A DNA stretch of 56,269 bases, taken from the NCBI GenBank assembly GCA_905479075.1, contig CAJQLA010000013.1:1-56269 (forward strand), read 5' to 3'. A program made the position numbers and the translations under genes. Shown one piece after another: positions 1 to 9,264 of this stretch. Every line of letters starts with the position of its first letter. The first letter of the stretch is position 1. The DNA comes from an uncultured Gammaproteobacteria bacterium (GTDB lineage Bacteria > Pseudomonadota > Gammaproteobacteria > Nitrosococcales > Methylophagaceae). The notes under the pieces were generated by a model. The model was given only the letters and a program-made list of their open reading frames with translations. It was not told where the DNA came from and ran no database searches.

Positions 1-2601
1 CTCGAGTCATTAATTGAAGTGGAAGGTGGCGGTAAAGCGCACTTTATCCTAGAAAAACTGATTGATATGGCACGTCGTTCAGGCGTTAATTTGCCATATA
101 GCGCCACTACTGCATATGTGAACTCGATACCTGTTGATCAACAACAACGCATAATAGGCGATCAACAGATGGAGCATAAAATTCGCTCTTATATCCGCTG
201 GAATGCGATGGCTATGGTGGTTAAAGCTAACCTAAAGCCTGGTGCAGTAGGTGGTCATATTGCTAGTTTTGCTTCTTCTGCCACTCTTTATGATGTTGGT
301 TTTAATCACTTTTTTAAAGGCGATAACAGCGGCAATGGCGCTGATATGGTGTTTTTCCAGGGTCATATTTCACCTGGTATTTATGCCCGTTCTTTCCTTG
401 AAGGCCGCTTATCTGAAGAGCAGTTAGATAATTTCCGTTTTGAAACTGATGGCAAGGGCTTATCATCTTATCCTCATCCCTGGTTAATGCCAGACTATTG
501 GCAGTTCCCAACAGTCTCAATGGGCTTAGGTCCAATTCTCTCCATTTACCAAGCGCGTTTCATGAAGTATATGGAGCACCGCGGTATGGCAGAGACAGAA
601 GGTCGTAATGTCTGGGCTTATTTGGGTGATGGTGAAATGGATGAGCCTGAATCAATAGGTGCGATCACCCTTGCAGGCCGTGAAAAACTAGATAATTTGA
701 ATTTCGTTATTAACTGTAATTTACAGCGCTTGGACGGCCCTGTTCGTGGTAATGGCAAAATAATTCAAGAACTGGAAGCTATTTTCCGAGGTGCTGGCTG
801 GAATGTCATTAAGGTAATTTGGGGTAGTGAATGGGATCGATTATTAGCTAAAGATAAAAATGGTTTATTGCTAAAACGGATGGAAGAAGTCGTCGATGGC
901 GAATATCAAAACTACAAATCAAAAGATGGCGCCTTTGTACGTGAACATTTCTTTGGTAAATATCCAGAATTATTAGAAATGGTCTCGGATATGACAGATC
1001 AAGATATCTGGAGTTTAAGTCGTGGTGGTCATGATCCACGCAAAGTTTATGCTGCGTATAAGAGTGCGACAGAACATAAAGGTCAGCCTACAGTTATCTT
1101 GGCTAAAACTGTCAAAGGTTATGGCATGGGTGAAGCAGGTGAAGGTCAGAATACTACCCATTCACAGAAAAGCTTGGGTGTAGAACAAATGAAAGTGTTC
1201 CGTGATCGCTTCAAGCTGCAATTAACTGATGAAGAAGTTGAAAAAATTCCTTATATCAAACTCGATGATGATAGCGAAGAGAAAAAGTACTTACTTGCAC
1301 GTCGAGAAGAGTTAGGTGGATTTTTACCAAAACGAAATAATGCTGCACCTGGGTTGAAAACGCCCGATCTTGATATCTTCAGTGCTATGTTGAAATCAAC
1401 AGGTGAACGAGAAATTTCAACTACTATGGCTTTTGTTCGCATTCTTACTGCTTTAATCCGGGATAAACAAATCGGTAAAAATATCGTACCAATCGTACCT
1501 GATGAAGCGAGAACATTCGGTATGGAAGGCTTATTCCGTTCAGTGGGTATTTATTCATCATCAGGTCAAATGTACGAACCCGAAGACTCAGGGAAAGTTA
1601 TGTGGTATCGCGAAGATACTAAGGGCCAAATCTTGCAAGAAGGTATTAATGAAGCAGGTGCAATGGCGGAATGGGTTTCAGCTGCGACAGCCTATTCAAA
1701 CTACAATGTCAATATGGTGCCATTCTATATTTACTATTCTATGTTTGGTTTTCAACGAATTGGTGATTTAGCGTGGTTGGCTGGAGATATACAAGCAAAA
1801 GGTTTCTTATTGGGTGCAACAGCTGGACGTACTTCACTAAATGGTGAAGGTTTGCAACATCAAGATGGCCATAGTTTGATTCAAGCTGCAACAATACCGA
1901 ATTGTGTTAGCTACGATCCAACTTACGCTTATGAAATGGCAGTCATTGTTCATGATGGTATACGTCGTATGTACGAAGACCAAGAAAGTGTCTTCTATTA
2001 CATTACTGCAATGAATGAGAACTATACACACCCAGCGATGCCAGAAGGTGTTGAAGCTGGTATTTTGAAAGGGATGTATAAGCTTAAATCTGGTGGCAAA
2101 CATAAACTCAAAGCTCAGTTATTAGGTAGTGGTACGATTCTACGAGAAGTTGAAGCGGCTGCAGAATTGCTGGAAACAGACTGGAAAGTGTCGGCTAATG
2201 TCTGGAGCGCAACGAGTATCAATGAGCTAGCTCGTGAGGGAATGGAAGTAGACCGCTACAACCGTCTACACCCACAACAAGAACAAAAACGTAGCTATAT
2301 AGAAGAGTGTCTAGATAATGAGTCAGGTGTGGTCATCGCTTCTACCGACTATATGAGACTATATGCAGAACAAATTCGTCCTTGGGTCAAAGCGCCATAC
2401 AGTGTTCTAGGCACAGATGGTTTTGGTCGTTCTGATACACGTGAAAGACTAAGAAGTTTCTTTGAAGTCGATCGTTACCATGTTGTTGTAGCAACATTGA
2501 ATACTTTAGCTGCAGAAGGACAGGTTTCTACAGAACTTGTTGATAAAGCAATTAAACAATATAAGATTAACCCTGACGCTTTGGCGCCAGTGAAGGGATA
2601 A
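1..2601 (+). CDS. aceE: pyruvate dehydrogenase E1 component, homodimeric (5' truncated)
   Basis: E1 of the cytosolic pyruvate dehydrogenase complex: ThDP-dependent decarboxylation of pyruvate and acetylation of E2 lipoyl groups. The frame is open from base 1 with no start signal, and alignment with E. coli AceE (about 887 aa) from memory suggests roughly 20 N-terminal residues lie outside the window; 866 codons are visible. The ThDP/Mg motif GDGEMDEPES begins at visible codon 209 and closes with NCN at 238-240. FQGHISPG, GMEGLFR and the C-terminal LGTDGFGRSDTRE are also diagnostic. aceF follows after 2 nt with an AAGGGA ribosome site, so this is one operon. The promoter is not visible. Confidence 0.98.
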   Translation, partial: LESLIEVEGGGKAHFILEKLIDMARRSGVNLPYSATTAYVNSIPVDQQQRIIGDQQMEHKIRSYIRWNAMAMVVKANLKPGAVGGHIASFASSATLYDVGFNHFFKGDNSGNGADMVFFQGHISPGIYARSFLEGRLSEEQLDNFRFETDGKGLSSYPHPWLMPDYWQFPTVSMGLGPILSIYQARFMKYMEHRGMAETEGRNVWAYLGDGEMDEPESIGAITLAGREKLDNLNFVINCNLQRLDGPVRGNGKIIQELEAIFRGAGWNVIKVIWGSEWDRLLAKDKNGLLLKRMEEVVDGEYQNYKSKDGAFVREHFFGKYPELLEMVSDMTDQDIWSLSRGGHDPRKVYAAYKSATEHKGQPTVILAKTVKGYGMGEAGEGQNTTHSQKSLGVEQMKVFRDRFKLQLTDEEVEKIPYIKLDDDSEEKKYLLARREELGGFLPKRNNAAPGLKTPDLDIFSAMLKSTGEREISTTMAFVRILTALIRDKQIGKNIVPIVPDEARTFGMEGLFRSVGIYSSSGQMYEPEDSGKVMWYREDTKGQILQEGINEAGAMAEWVSAATAYSNYNVNMVPFYIYYSMFGFQRIGDLAWLAGDIQAKGFLLGATAGRTSLNGEGLQHQDGHSLIQAATIPNCVSYDPTYAYEMAVIVHDGIRRMYEDQESVFYYITAMNENYTHPAMPEGVEAGILKGMYKLKSGGKHKLKAQLLGSGTILREVEAAAELLETDWKVSANVWSATSINELAREGMEVDRYNRLHPQQEQKRSYIEECLDNESGVVIASTDYMRLYAEQIRPWVKAPYSVLGTDGFGRSDTRERLRSFFEVDRYHVVVATLNTLAAEGQVSTELVDKAIKQYKINPDALAPVKG

Positions 2602-2603
2602 AA

Positions 2604-3950
2604 ATGGCAGACTTAATAGAAATAAAAGTACCTGATATTGGTGACTTTGATGCAGTAGAAATTATCGAAGTCCTTGTTGCTGAGGGAGATAGTGTTGATG
2701 AGAATCAAGACATCATTACACTAGAGTCAGATAAAGCTGCGATGGAGATTCCTACACCGGTTGCGGGTGTCATTAAAGTGTTAAAAGTAGCTGTTGGTGA
2801 CAAAGTAAAAGAAGGTGATGTTATTGCTTTAGCTGAGGCTGCAGGCGGGTCGGCAGCTCCAGAACAGAAAAATGAAGTTTCAGAAGAGAAACCAGCTGTA
2901 GCTGCTGCGGCACCTGTCACTGCGGAAAAGATGAGTGCGGGTAAAGCTTTAGGTGCATCAATTATACAAGAAGCCCTAGCTAAACAAGAAGAAGCTAAAC
3001 CTGATTTAGTTGAGATAGCTCCATTCGCTCCAGATAGCAAATCAGGCGTTAAACATGCCCATGCTTCACCATCAGTACGTCAATTTGCTCGCGAACTTGG
3101 TGTCACCTTATCACTTGTCAGTGGCTCGGGTGTTAAGGGACGAATTACCAAAGAAGATGTACAAAATTTTGTAAAACAAAAAATCAATCAACCTGCTCCT
3201 GCGAGTGGTGGTGGATCAATTCCGTCTGTACCCGTTGTTAATTATGAGAAGTTTGGTGCGATTGAAGATGTCGAGTTATCTAGAATCAAGAAGATCTCAG
3301 GTAAACATTTGCATGCATGTTGGTTGAATATCCCTCATGTGACCCAGTTTGACGAAGCTGATATTACAGAGCTAGAAATCTTTAGAAAGGCTAATAAAGA
3401 GGCAGCTGCAAAACAAGGTGTTAACCTCACGCCATTAGTGTTTGTCATTAAGGCCGTTGTCGCCAGCTTGAAAAAATTCCCTGAATTGAACTCATCATTA
3501 AGCGAAAATAAAGAACACTTAATCATAAAGAGTTATTACAATATTGGTGTTGCTGTTGATACACCGAATGGCTTAATGGTTCCAGTCATTAGAGATGTCG
3601 ATAAAAAAGGCTTCTTAGAGTTGGCAGGCGAATTAGGCGAGATCAGTTTGCGTGCAAGAGAAGGCGCTTTAACTGCTAAAGACTTGCAAGGTGGCACTTT
3701 CTCAATTTCGAGTCTTGGCGGTATTGGCGGTAGTTTCTTTACACCGATTGTTAATGCCCCTGAAGTGGCCATTTTAGGTGTTGGTCGCCATAAAATGCAG
3801 CCAGTTTGGAATGGTAAAGAATTTGAACCAAAACTGATGCTACCGCTATCAGTTTCATACGATCACCGCGTAGTTGATGGTGCTTTAGGCGCAAGGTTCG
3901 TAACGCACTTAAATCATATGTTGTCTGATATTAGGAAAGTCTTACTATGA
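2604..3950 (+). CDS. aceF: dihydrolipoamide acetyltransferase (PDH E2), one lipoyl domain
   Basis: E2 core of pyruvate dehydrogenase; transfers acetyl from lipoyl to CoA. Residues 1-78 form one lipoyl domain (lipoylated Lys44 in ESDKAAME). An Ala/Pro/Glu-rich linker follows, then a peripheral subunit-binding domain at about 153-190 (ASPSVRQFARELGV) and the acetyltransferase domain from about 215, with catalytic DHRVVDG (His421, Asp425). At 448 aa it is shorter than the three-lipoyl E. coli enzyme (about 630 aa). The missing domains have counterparts on the adjacent E3, which carries two. Its stop overlaps the lpdA start by 4 nt (ATGA), implying translational coupling. Confidence 0.98.
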   Translation: MADLIEIKVPDIGDFDAVEIIEVLVAEGDSVDENQDIITLESDKAAMEIPTPVAGVIKVLKVAVGDKVKEGDVIALAEAAGGSAAPEQKNEVSEEKPAVAAAAPVTAEKMSAGKALGASIIQEALAKQEEAKPDLVEIAPFAPDSKSGVKHAHASPSVRQFARELGVTLSLVSGSGVKGRITKEDVQNFVKQKINQPAPASGGGSIPSVPVVNYEKFGAIEDVELSRIKKISGKHLHACWLNIPHVTQFDEADITELEIFRKANKEAAAKQGVNLTPLVFVIKAVVASLKKFPELNSSLSENKEHLIIKSYYNIGVAVDTPNGLMVPVIRDVDKKGFLELAGELGEISLRAREGALTAKDLQGGTFSISSLGGIGGSFFTPIVNAPEVAILGVGRHKMQPVWNGKEFEPKLMLPLSVSYDHRVVDGALGARFVTHLNHMLSDIRKVLL

Positions 3951-6043
3951 GTACCATTGAAATAAGGGTCCCTGATATTGGTGACTTTGATGCAGTAGAA
4001 ATTATTGAAGTTTTGGTGAGTGAAGGTGATTCAGTAGAAGCTAACCAAGATATTTTGACTTTAGAGTCGGATAAAGCAGCAATGGAAATCCCAAGCTCTC
4101 ATGCAGGCACAGTGACCAAGCTTAGTGTTTCTGTGGGCGATAAAGTCAAGGAAGGTGATTTAATCCTTACCCTAGAACTAGCTGGTGCTGAAACTGCTGT
4201 TAAAGAAGAAGTGAGTCAAGCAGAAGAAAAACCAACACCTGCTCCTATAGCACCTGTTGCTGTAAAAGACGCAGCAACGACTGTTGTTGAAATAACGGTT
4301 CCTGATATTGGTGACTTTGATGCAGTAGAAATCATTGAAGTTCTAGTAAGTGAAGGTGATTCAGTCGAAGCTAACCAAGATGTTTTGACTTTAGAATCTG
4401 ATAAAGCGGCGATGGAAATCCCAAGCCCCCAAGCCGGTACAGTAGCTAAGCTTAATGTTTCAGTCGGCGATAAAGTCAAAGAAGGTGATTTAATCCTTAC
4501 CCTAGAAGTGGGGGGGGCTGATAATGCAGCTACAGAACAAGTAGGCCAACCGCAAGCAACACCAACTTCTGCACCGACAGCGCCTGTGGCAGCTGCAGTT
4601 AACACCTCAAAAGGTGATGCCGACATGCACGCCCAGACTTTAGTCTTAGGGGCAGGTCCCGGTGGTTATACAGCAGCATTCCGCGCGGCTGATTTAGGTC
4701 AACAAGTCATTATGATTGAACGCCATACTCGTATTGGCGGTGTATGCCTTAATGTTGGTTGTATTCCATCAAAAGCACTATTACATACAGCACAAATCAT
4801 CAATGAAACAGCAGATATGGGTGACCATGGTGTTACTTTTACTAAACCTGAGATTGATATTCGTAAAATAGAAAGCTGGAAAGACAGCATCGTTGAGAAA
4901 CTCACAGGTGGTCTAAAAGCACTGGCTAAAGTACGTAAAGTTGAGATCGTGCAAGGTGAGGCTAATTTTACAGGTAGCCATACCATGCAAGTAGACACCG
5001 CTGAGGGTGTTAAAACAATCAGTTTTGATAATTGTATTGTTGCTGCAGGCTCTCGTGTTACTAAGATCCCTGTTTTCCCACATGACGATCCCCGTATGAT
5101 GGATTCAACGGATGCCTTAGATTTAGAAAATATTCCAGAAAATTTATTGGTGATTGGTGGCGGTATTATCGGCCTGGAAATGGCGACGGTTTATAATGCC
5201 TTGGGTTCTAAAATAAGTGTTGTAGAACTACAAGATAGTTTAATTCCTGGTGCTGATAAAGATATTGTTAAACCTTTACTTAAGCGGGTACAAGGTCAAT
5301 ACGAAGCGATTTATCTTAATACTAAAGTGGCTAGCATTGAGCCTCAAAACGATGGCCTTAAAGTGACTTTTGAAGGTGATAGTGCACCTGAAACAGCCGT
5401 TTTTGACAAAATCCTAGTTGCTGTCGGTAGAACGCCTAATGGTAAGTTAATTAATGCTGAAGCGGCGGGTCTTGTAGTTAATGACTATGGCTTTATTGAC
5501 GTTGATAGTCAGATGAGAACCAATGTAGAACATATTTATGCTATTGGCGATATCGTGGGGCAACCTATGTTGGCGCATAAAGCGGTTCATGAAGCAAAAG
5601 TGGCTGCAGAAGTCATTTCAGGTCATAAAGCTGCATTTGATCCAATGACGATTCCCTCTGTGGCATATACAGATCCAGAAGTGGCTTGGATGGGTATGAA
5701 TGAAGCTGAAGCGAAAGCTGAAGGAATTGACTATGTTAAAGGTGCTTTCCCTTGGGCTGCGAGTGGTCGTAGTTTAAGTATTGGTCGTGATGAAGGTCTG
5801 ACTAAAGCTTTATTTGAAAAAGAAAGTGGTCGTTTGATTGGGGCCGGTATTGTAGGACCTAATGCGGGTGAATTGATTGCTGAAGCTGTATTAGCACTTG
5901 AAATGGGCGCCGATGCCGAAGATATTGGAATGACGATTCATCCACATCCGACCTTATCTGAAACATTAGGTTTTGCTGCTGAGATGGCTGAAGGTAATAT
6001 TACAGACTTAATGCCGCCTAGAAAAACACTGCATTCTAAATAA
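3947..6043 (+). CDS. lpdA: dihydrolipoamide dehydrogenase (E3) with two N-terminal lipoyl domains
   Basis: E3 re-oxidises dihydrolipoamide with FAD and NAD+. The 698-aa protein is far longer than ordinary E3 (about 475 aa). Two lipoyl domains occupy about 2-80 (Lys43) and 112-190 (Lys153), joined by Ala/Pro linkers. The flavoprotein begins near residue 227 with GAGPGG (235-240), the redox disulfide is CLNVGC (Cys267, Cys272), the second nucleotide site is GGGIIG, and the catalytic dyad HPTLSE gives His667 and Glu672. E3 proteins with one lipoyl domain are known (Neisseria P64k type); two is less usual. The domains are nearly identical in DNA, indicating recent duplication. A hairpin follows the stop. 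Confidence 0.98.
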   Translation: MSTIEIRVPDIGDFDAVEIIEVLVSEGDSVEANQDILTLESDKAAMEIPSSHAGTVTKLSVSVGDKVKEGDLILTLELAGAETAVKEEVSQAEEKPTPAPIAPVAVKDAATTVVEITVPDIGDFDAVEIIEVLVSEGDSVEANQDVLTLESDKAAMEIPSPQAGTVAKLNVSVGDKVKEGDLILTLEVGGADNAATEQVGQPQATPTSAPTAPVAAAVNTSKGDADMHAQTLVLGAGPGGYTAAFRAADLGQQVIMIERHTRIGGVCLNVGCIPSKALLHTAQIINETADMGDHGVTFTKPEIDIRKIESWKDSIVEKLTGGLKALAKVRKVEIVQGEANFTGSHTMQVDTAEGVKTISFDNCIVAAGSRVTKIPVFPHDDPRMMDSTDALDLENIPENLLVIGGGIIGLEMATVYNALGSKISVVELQDSLIPGADKDIVKPLLKRVQGQYEAIYLNTKVASIEPQNDGLKVTFEGDSAPETAVFDKILVAVGRTPNGKLINAEAAGLVVNDYGFIDVDSQMRTNVEHIYAIGDIVGQPMLAHKAVHEAKVAAEVISGHKAAFDPMTIPSVAYTDPEVAWMGMNEAEAKAEGIDYVKGAFPWAASGRSLSIGRDEGLTKALFEKESGRLIGAGIVGPNAGELIAEAVLALEMGADAEDIGMTIHPHPTLSETLGFAAEMAEGNITDLMPPRKTLHSK
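3971..4506 (+). repeat. duplicated lipoyl-domain coding segment inside lpdA
   Basis: Two in-frame units offset by exactly 330 bp (110 codons) encode the two lipoyl domains. A 32-base run is identical at 3971-4002 and 4301-4332, and also at 2631-2662 in aceF. A second nearly identical block is 4135-4176 versus 4465-4506, with one difference. Such nucleotide identity points to recent duplication or ongoing gene conversion. Confidence 0.9.
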
Positions 6044-6048
6044 TTTAG

Positions 6049-6082
6049 ATTAAGCCTAGTCACAGATATGACTAGGCTTAAT
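6049..6082 (+). terminator. hairpin terminator after the PDH operon
   Basis: A perfect 14-bp inverted repeat (6049-6062 with 6069-6082, containing TAAGCCTAGTCA) has a 6-nt loop and starts 5 nt after the lpdA stop. The following T-tract is short (ATGTTTG), so termination may be partial or the hairpin may protect the mRNA 3' end. Confidence 0.65.
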
Positions 6083-6132
6083 GTTTGCCAGCACAGGAAT
6101 CTTAGTCGTTTGTTCAAAGTTAACGCGGATCG

Positions 6133-6924
6133 ATGAAATCAAATACTACCGCACTGAAACCGCCACTCAAATGGGCAGGGGGTAAGCGTTGGCTCATTCC
6201 AAAACTACATCGGATTTGGTCTCAACATAAAGATCGCCGTCTTGTCGAGCCTTTTTGCGGTGGTTTATCAGTAGCCTTAGGCTTACAACCCCAGCATGCA
6301 TTACTCAATGATGTTAATCCCGCTTTAATAAATTTTTATCAACATATACAACAGGGCTTAACTGTTGATATCGCTTTAGAAAATGATGAAGCGTTGTATT
6401 ATCAGCATCGGACTTTATTTAATATCCTTAATCAACAAGGAACCGACATTAATAAAGCCGCTCAACTATTTTATTATTTGAATCGGACAGGCTATAACGG
6501 CTTGTGTCGCTTTAACCAGTCTGGTGGCTATAATGTGCCATTTGGCCGATATAAAAAGATCAATTACCAACGTGACTTTCATCAGTACCAACAACAACTA
6601 GGGCAATGGCAATTTAGTCAACAGGATTTTGCCGAGCTTGCTATCGAAGATGAAGACTTTATTTATGCTGATCCGCCTTACGATGTGCCATTTAGACAAT
6701 ATTCTCAGCAGGGGTTTGATTGGGATGATCAGGAACGCTTAGCAGTTTGGCTTTCAAAACATAAAGGTCCCGTTGTGATTTCAAATCAAGCAACTGACAG
6801 AATCAAAAAGCTTTATAAAAGCCTAGGTTTTAAATTACGTTATGTTGATGCGCCAAGACGTATTAGTTGTAAAGGAAGTCATCGACAATCTGCGAAAGAA
6901 GTATTGGCATTGCACCGTATTTGA
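6133..6924 (+). CDS. D12-class DNA adenine methyltransferase (Dam-like)
   Basis: Predicted N6-adenine DNA methyltransferase of the D12/Dam (alpha) family, 263 aa. Visible motifs in family order are PPLKWAGGK (residues 10-18), the SAM-binding EPFCGG (39-44), LNDVNPALI, and the catalytic DPPY at 180-183. No restriction endonuclease, specificity subunit or MutH-like gene is adjacent, so it is an orphan enzyme sitting between the PDH operon and argG. GATC recognition is possible from the family but cannot be read from the sequence. The ribosome site upstream of the ATG is poor. It could be the housekeeping Dam or an acquired solitary methylase. Confidence 0.93.
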   Translation: MKSNTTALKPPLKWAGGKRWLIPKLHRIWSQHKDRRLVEPFCGGLSVALGLQPQHALLNDVNPALINFYQHIQQGLTVDIALENDEALYYQHRTLFNILNQQGTDINKAAQLFYYLNRTGYNGLCRFNQSGGYNVPFGRYKKINYQRDFHQYQQQLGQWQFSQQDFAELAIEDEDFIYADPPYDVPFRQYSQQGFDWDDQERLAVWLSKHKGPVVISNQATDRIKKLYKSLGFKLRYVDAPRRISCKGSHRQSAKEVLALHRI

Positions 6925-6930
6925 TATACT
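6904..6930 (+). promoter_or_regulatory. candidate sigma-70 promoter for argG
   Basis: An extended -10, TGATATACT (6922-6930), is preceded by TTGGCA (6904-6909) at 15 bp. It overlaps the last codons of the methylase gene and lies 45 bp upstream of the argG ATG. The spacing is short for a -35, but an extended -10 can compensate. Confidence 0.4.
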
Positions 6931-6974
6931 ACCGAGCTATTTAAAAATTACATTTCCACAGGAACATACACCGC

Positions 6975-8195
6975 ATGTCTGAGCAGTCATCTCCAATCAA
7001 AAAAGTCGTCCTCGCCTATTCTGGCGGCCTTGACACCTCCGTTATTTTAAAGTGGTTACAAGATGTGTATGACTGCGAAGTAGTGACATTTACTGCTGAC
7101 ATCGGTCAAGGTGAAGAAGTTGAGCCTGCTCGAGAAAAAGCTAAAGCGATGGGTATCAGCGAAATCTATATTGAAGATTTACGTGAAGAATTTGCTAGGG
7201 ATTATGTTTTCCCAATGTTTCGCGCAAACACTATCTACGAGGGTGAATATCTACTCGGCACATCAATCGCAAGACCACTAATTGCCAAACGTTTAGTTGA
7301 GATTGCCCGTGAAACAGGTGCAGAGGCAGTTTCTCATGGTGCGACAGGTAAAGGTAATGACCAAGTGCGTTTTGAGCTAGGTGCTTATGCGTTAAATCCA
7401 GATATCAAAGTGATTGCGCCTTGGCGCGAATGGGATTTAAACTCTCGTCAAAAACTACTTGATTATGCTGAAAAACATGGCATTCCAGTGGAAATGAAAC
7501 GTGGTAAAAAATCGCCATACTCGATGGATGCCAACTTGCTTCATATCTCTTATGAAGGTGATATTCTAGAAGACCCATGGTCAGAGCCTGAGGAATCAAT
7601 GTGGCGTTGGAGTGTGTCTCCTGAAAATGCGCCAGATGAACCGACTTATCTTGAACTGACCTACGAGCAGGGCGATATCGTTGCTATTGATGGTGAGACG
7701 ATGTCGGCTGCTATGGTAATGGCGTATTTAAATAAGGTTGGTGGTGAAAATGGCATAGGCCGTTTAGATATTGTTGAAAATCGCTATGTAGGTATGAAAT
7801 CACGCGGCTGTTATGAAACGCCAGCAGGAACCATTATGCTGCCAGCGCATCGGGCGATAGAATCTTTAACACTTGATCGTGAAGTAGCACACTTGAAAGA
7901 TGAGCTGATGCCAAAATATGCCAACTTAGTTTATAACGGCTACTGGTGGTCACCTGAGCGTGAAATGCTCCAAAAAATGATTGATGCGTCACAGAAAACA
8001 GTTAATGGATTAGTTAGAATAAAACTCTACAAAGGTAATGTGACGGTTGTTGGACGTGCATCAGAACACAATAGTTTATTCGATGAATCAATTGCGACAT
8101 TCGAAGATGATGACGGGGCATACAATCAAAAGGATGCGGAAGGCTTTATTAAGCTGAATGCATTGAGGTTGAGAATAGCAGGAAAAAATATGTAG
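6975..8195 (+). CDS. argG: argininosuccinate synthase
   Basis: Cytosolic ATP-dependent ligation of citrulline and aspartate, the penultimate step of arginine synthesis. The 406-aa length is normal. The N-terminal PP-loop [14 protein letters not shown] (SGGLDTS at 16-22) and the segments [15 protein letters not shown] and GYWWSPERE are family hallmarks. A CAGGA ribosome site lies about 11 nt before the ATG, which is slightly distant. No argH is adjacent. The next gene, a diguanylate cyclase, starts 31 nt later and may be co-transcribed. Confidence 0.98.
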   Translation: MSEQSSPIKKVVLAYSGGLDTSVILKWLQDVYDCEVVTFTADIGQGEEVEPAREKAKAMGISEIYIEDLREEFARDYVFPMFRANTIYEGEYLLGTSIARPLIAKRLVEIARETGAEAVSHGATGKGNDQVRFELGAYALNPDIKVIAPWREWDLNSRQKLLDYAEKHGIPVEMKRGKKSPYSMDANLLHISYEGDILEDPWSEPEESMWRWSVSPENAPDEPTYLELTYEQGDIVAIDGETMSAAMVMAYLNKVGGENGIGRLDIVENRYVGMKSRGCYETPAGTIMLPAHRAIESLTLDREVAHLKDELMPKYANLVYNGYWWSPEREMLQKMIDASQKTVNGLVRIKLYKGNVTVVGRASEHNSLFDESIATFEDDDGAYNQKDAEGFIKLNALRLRIAGKNM

Positions 8196-8226
8196 CAGCT
8201 TACTATTCTCGGATTTAGGTGATGAT

Positions 8227-9264
8227 ATGGAAATGGGCGAAAACCCACAACAATCCGCAGAATATATGAGGTTAGCTATCCCACTGATGAATCAGTATGG
8301 GGTATCGTTAACACCAGAAAATTATACAGTTTGGTATGAGTATGTTGCAGGCAAGAACCTTCTATTAAATGAAGAAATTGATAAACAGTTAAAATTAATT
8401 AATTCATTTTCAGATAAAGATACTCAAGAGATTTATAACCGTTTTCTGAGTCCGGGCACGGAGCAAGCTAAACTAGCAGAACTACGCCAAGAATTACGAC
8501 AGCTAATAGAGGAATTACTTGGTTTTACAGTAAATGGTGCAAATGCCGCAGCCGAGTCGACAGAATTACTTGCAGATGCACTTTCCAAATTACATCCAGA
8601 TATGCCTCGCGATCAAATTCGATCTGTGGTTCAAGATGTCATCAATGAAACACGTCAAGTGATGTCTTCTGGCAAGTTGCTGACACAGCGTTTAAACTCC
8701 GCTGCAATAGAGATTGAAGAATTTAAAAATAATTTTGACGACTTAAAAAAGCAAGCCAAAACCGATCGTTTAACGAATTTAGATAATCGTCATTCATTTG
8801 ATGAATCGATACTTAAAATAATCAAAGAAGCTGAACATACAGCAGAACCTGTTTCTCTTATCTTTTGTGATTTAGATTCATTTAAACAACTCAATGAGAA
8901 ACATGGCAACTTAGTTGGCGATCAGGTTCTCAAAATGGTTGCTGCAACACTAAAAGCATCTGTTAAAGGACGAGACCATGTATCGCGTTATGGCGGTGAA
9001 GAGTTTACTGTTACTTTAGTTAATACCTCACTTGATGATGCAAGAAGAATAGCTGAATCATTGCGAGATGCAATTGCGAGTAAACGCATTCAGCGTAAAG
9101 ATACAAAAGAGCCCTTAGGCCAAATTACAATGTCCTTTGGTGTTGCCAGTTATTTCCCATCGGAAGGGGTAGAAAGCTTTCTACAAAGAGCCGATAGGGC
9201 ACTTTATCAGTCCAAGCGGAATGGACGTAATACTGTTTCTAAAGCCCTACCGCCGATTATTTAA
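8227..9264 (+). CDS. GGDEF diguanylate cyclase with N-terminal helical region
   Basis: Predicted synthesis of cyclic di-GMP from two GTP. Residues about 1-165 form a soluble helical or coiled-coil input region with no membrane segment or PAS signature (it opens with AEYMRLAIPLMNQYGV after a short leader). The GGDEF domain spans about 170-340, with the catalytic signature GGEEF at 256-260 and FCDLDSFKQLNE for the metal/GTP site. The inhibitory I-site position reads KGRD instead of RxxD, so product inhibition may be weak. AGGTGA precedes the ATG; an alternative ATG lies two codons in. Its 3' end overlaps the convergent nitroreductase by 8 bp. Confidence 0.94.
   Translation: MEMGENPQQSAEYMRLAIPLMNQYGVSLTPENYTVWYEYVAGKNLLLNEEIDKQLKLINSFSDKDTQEIYNRFLSPGTEQAKLAELRQELRQLIEELLGFTVNGANAAAESTELLADALSKLHPDMPRDQIRSVVQDVINETRQVMSSGKLLTQRLNSAAIEIEEFKNNFDDLKKQAKTDRLTNLDNRHSFDESILKIIKEAEHTAEPVSLIFCDLDSFKQLNEKHGNLVGDQVLKMVAATLKASVKGRDHVSRYGGEEFTVTLVNTSLDDARRIAESLRDAIASKRIQRKDTKEPLGQITMSFGVASYFPSEGVESFLQRADRALYQSKRNGRNTVSKALPPII

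Noticed and set aside
2705..3040. Antisense 111-codon frame inside aceF
   Set aside because: It mirrors the Ala-rich linker of E2; composition is a by-product of the sense strand.
4216..4626. Antisense 136-codon frame within lpdA
   Set aside because: It is opposite the repeated lipoyl and Ala/Pro linker region, where biased codons leave long antisense frames; no motif or ribosome site.
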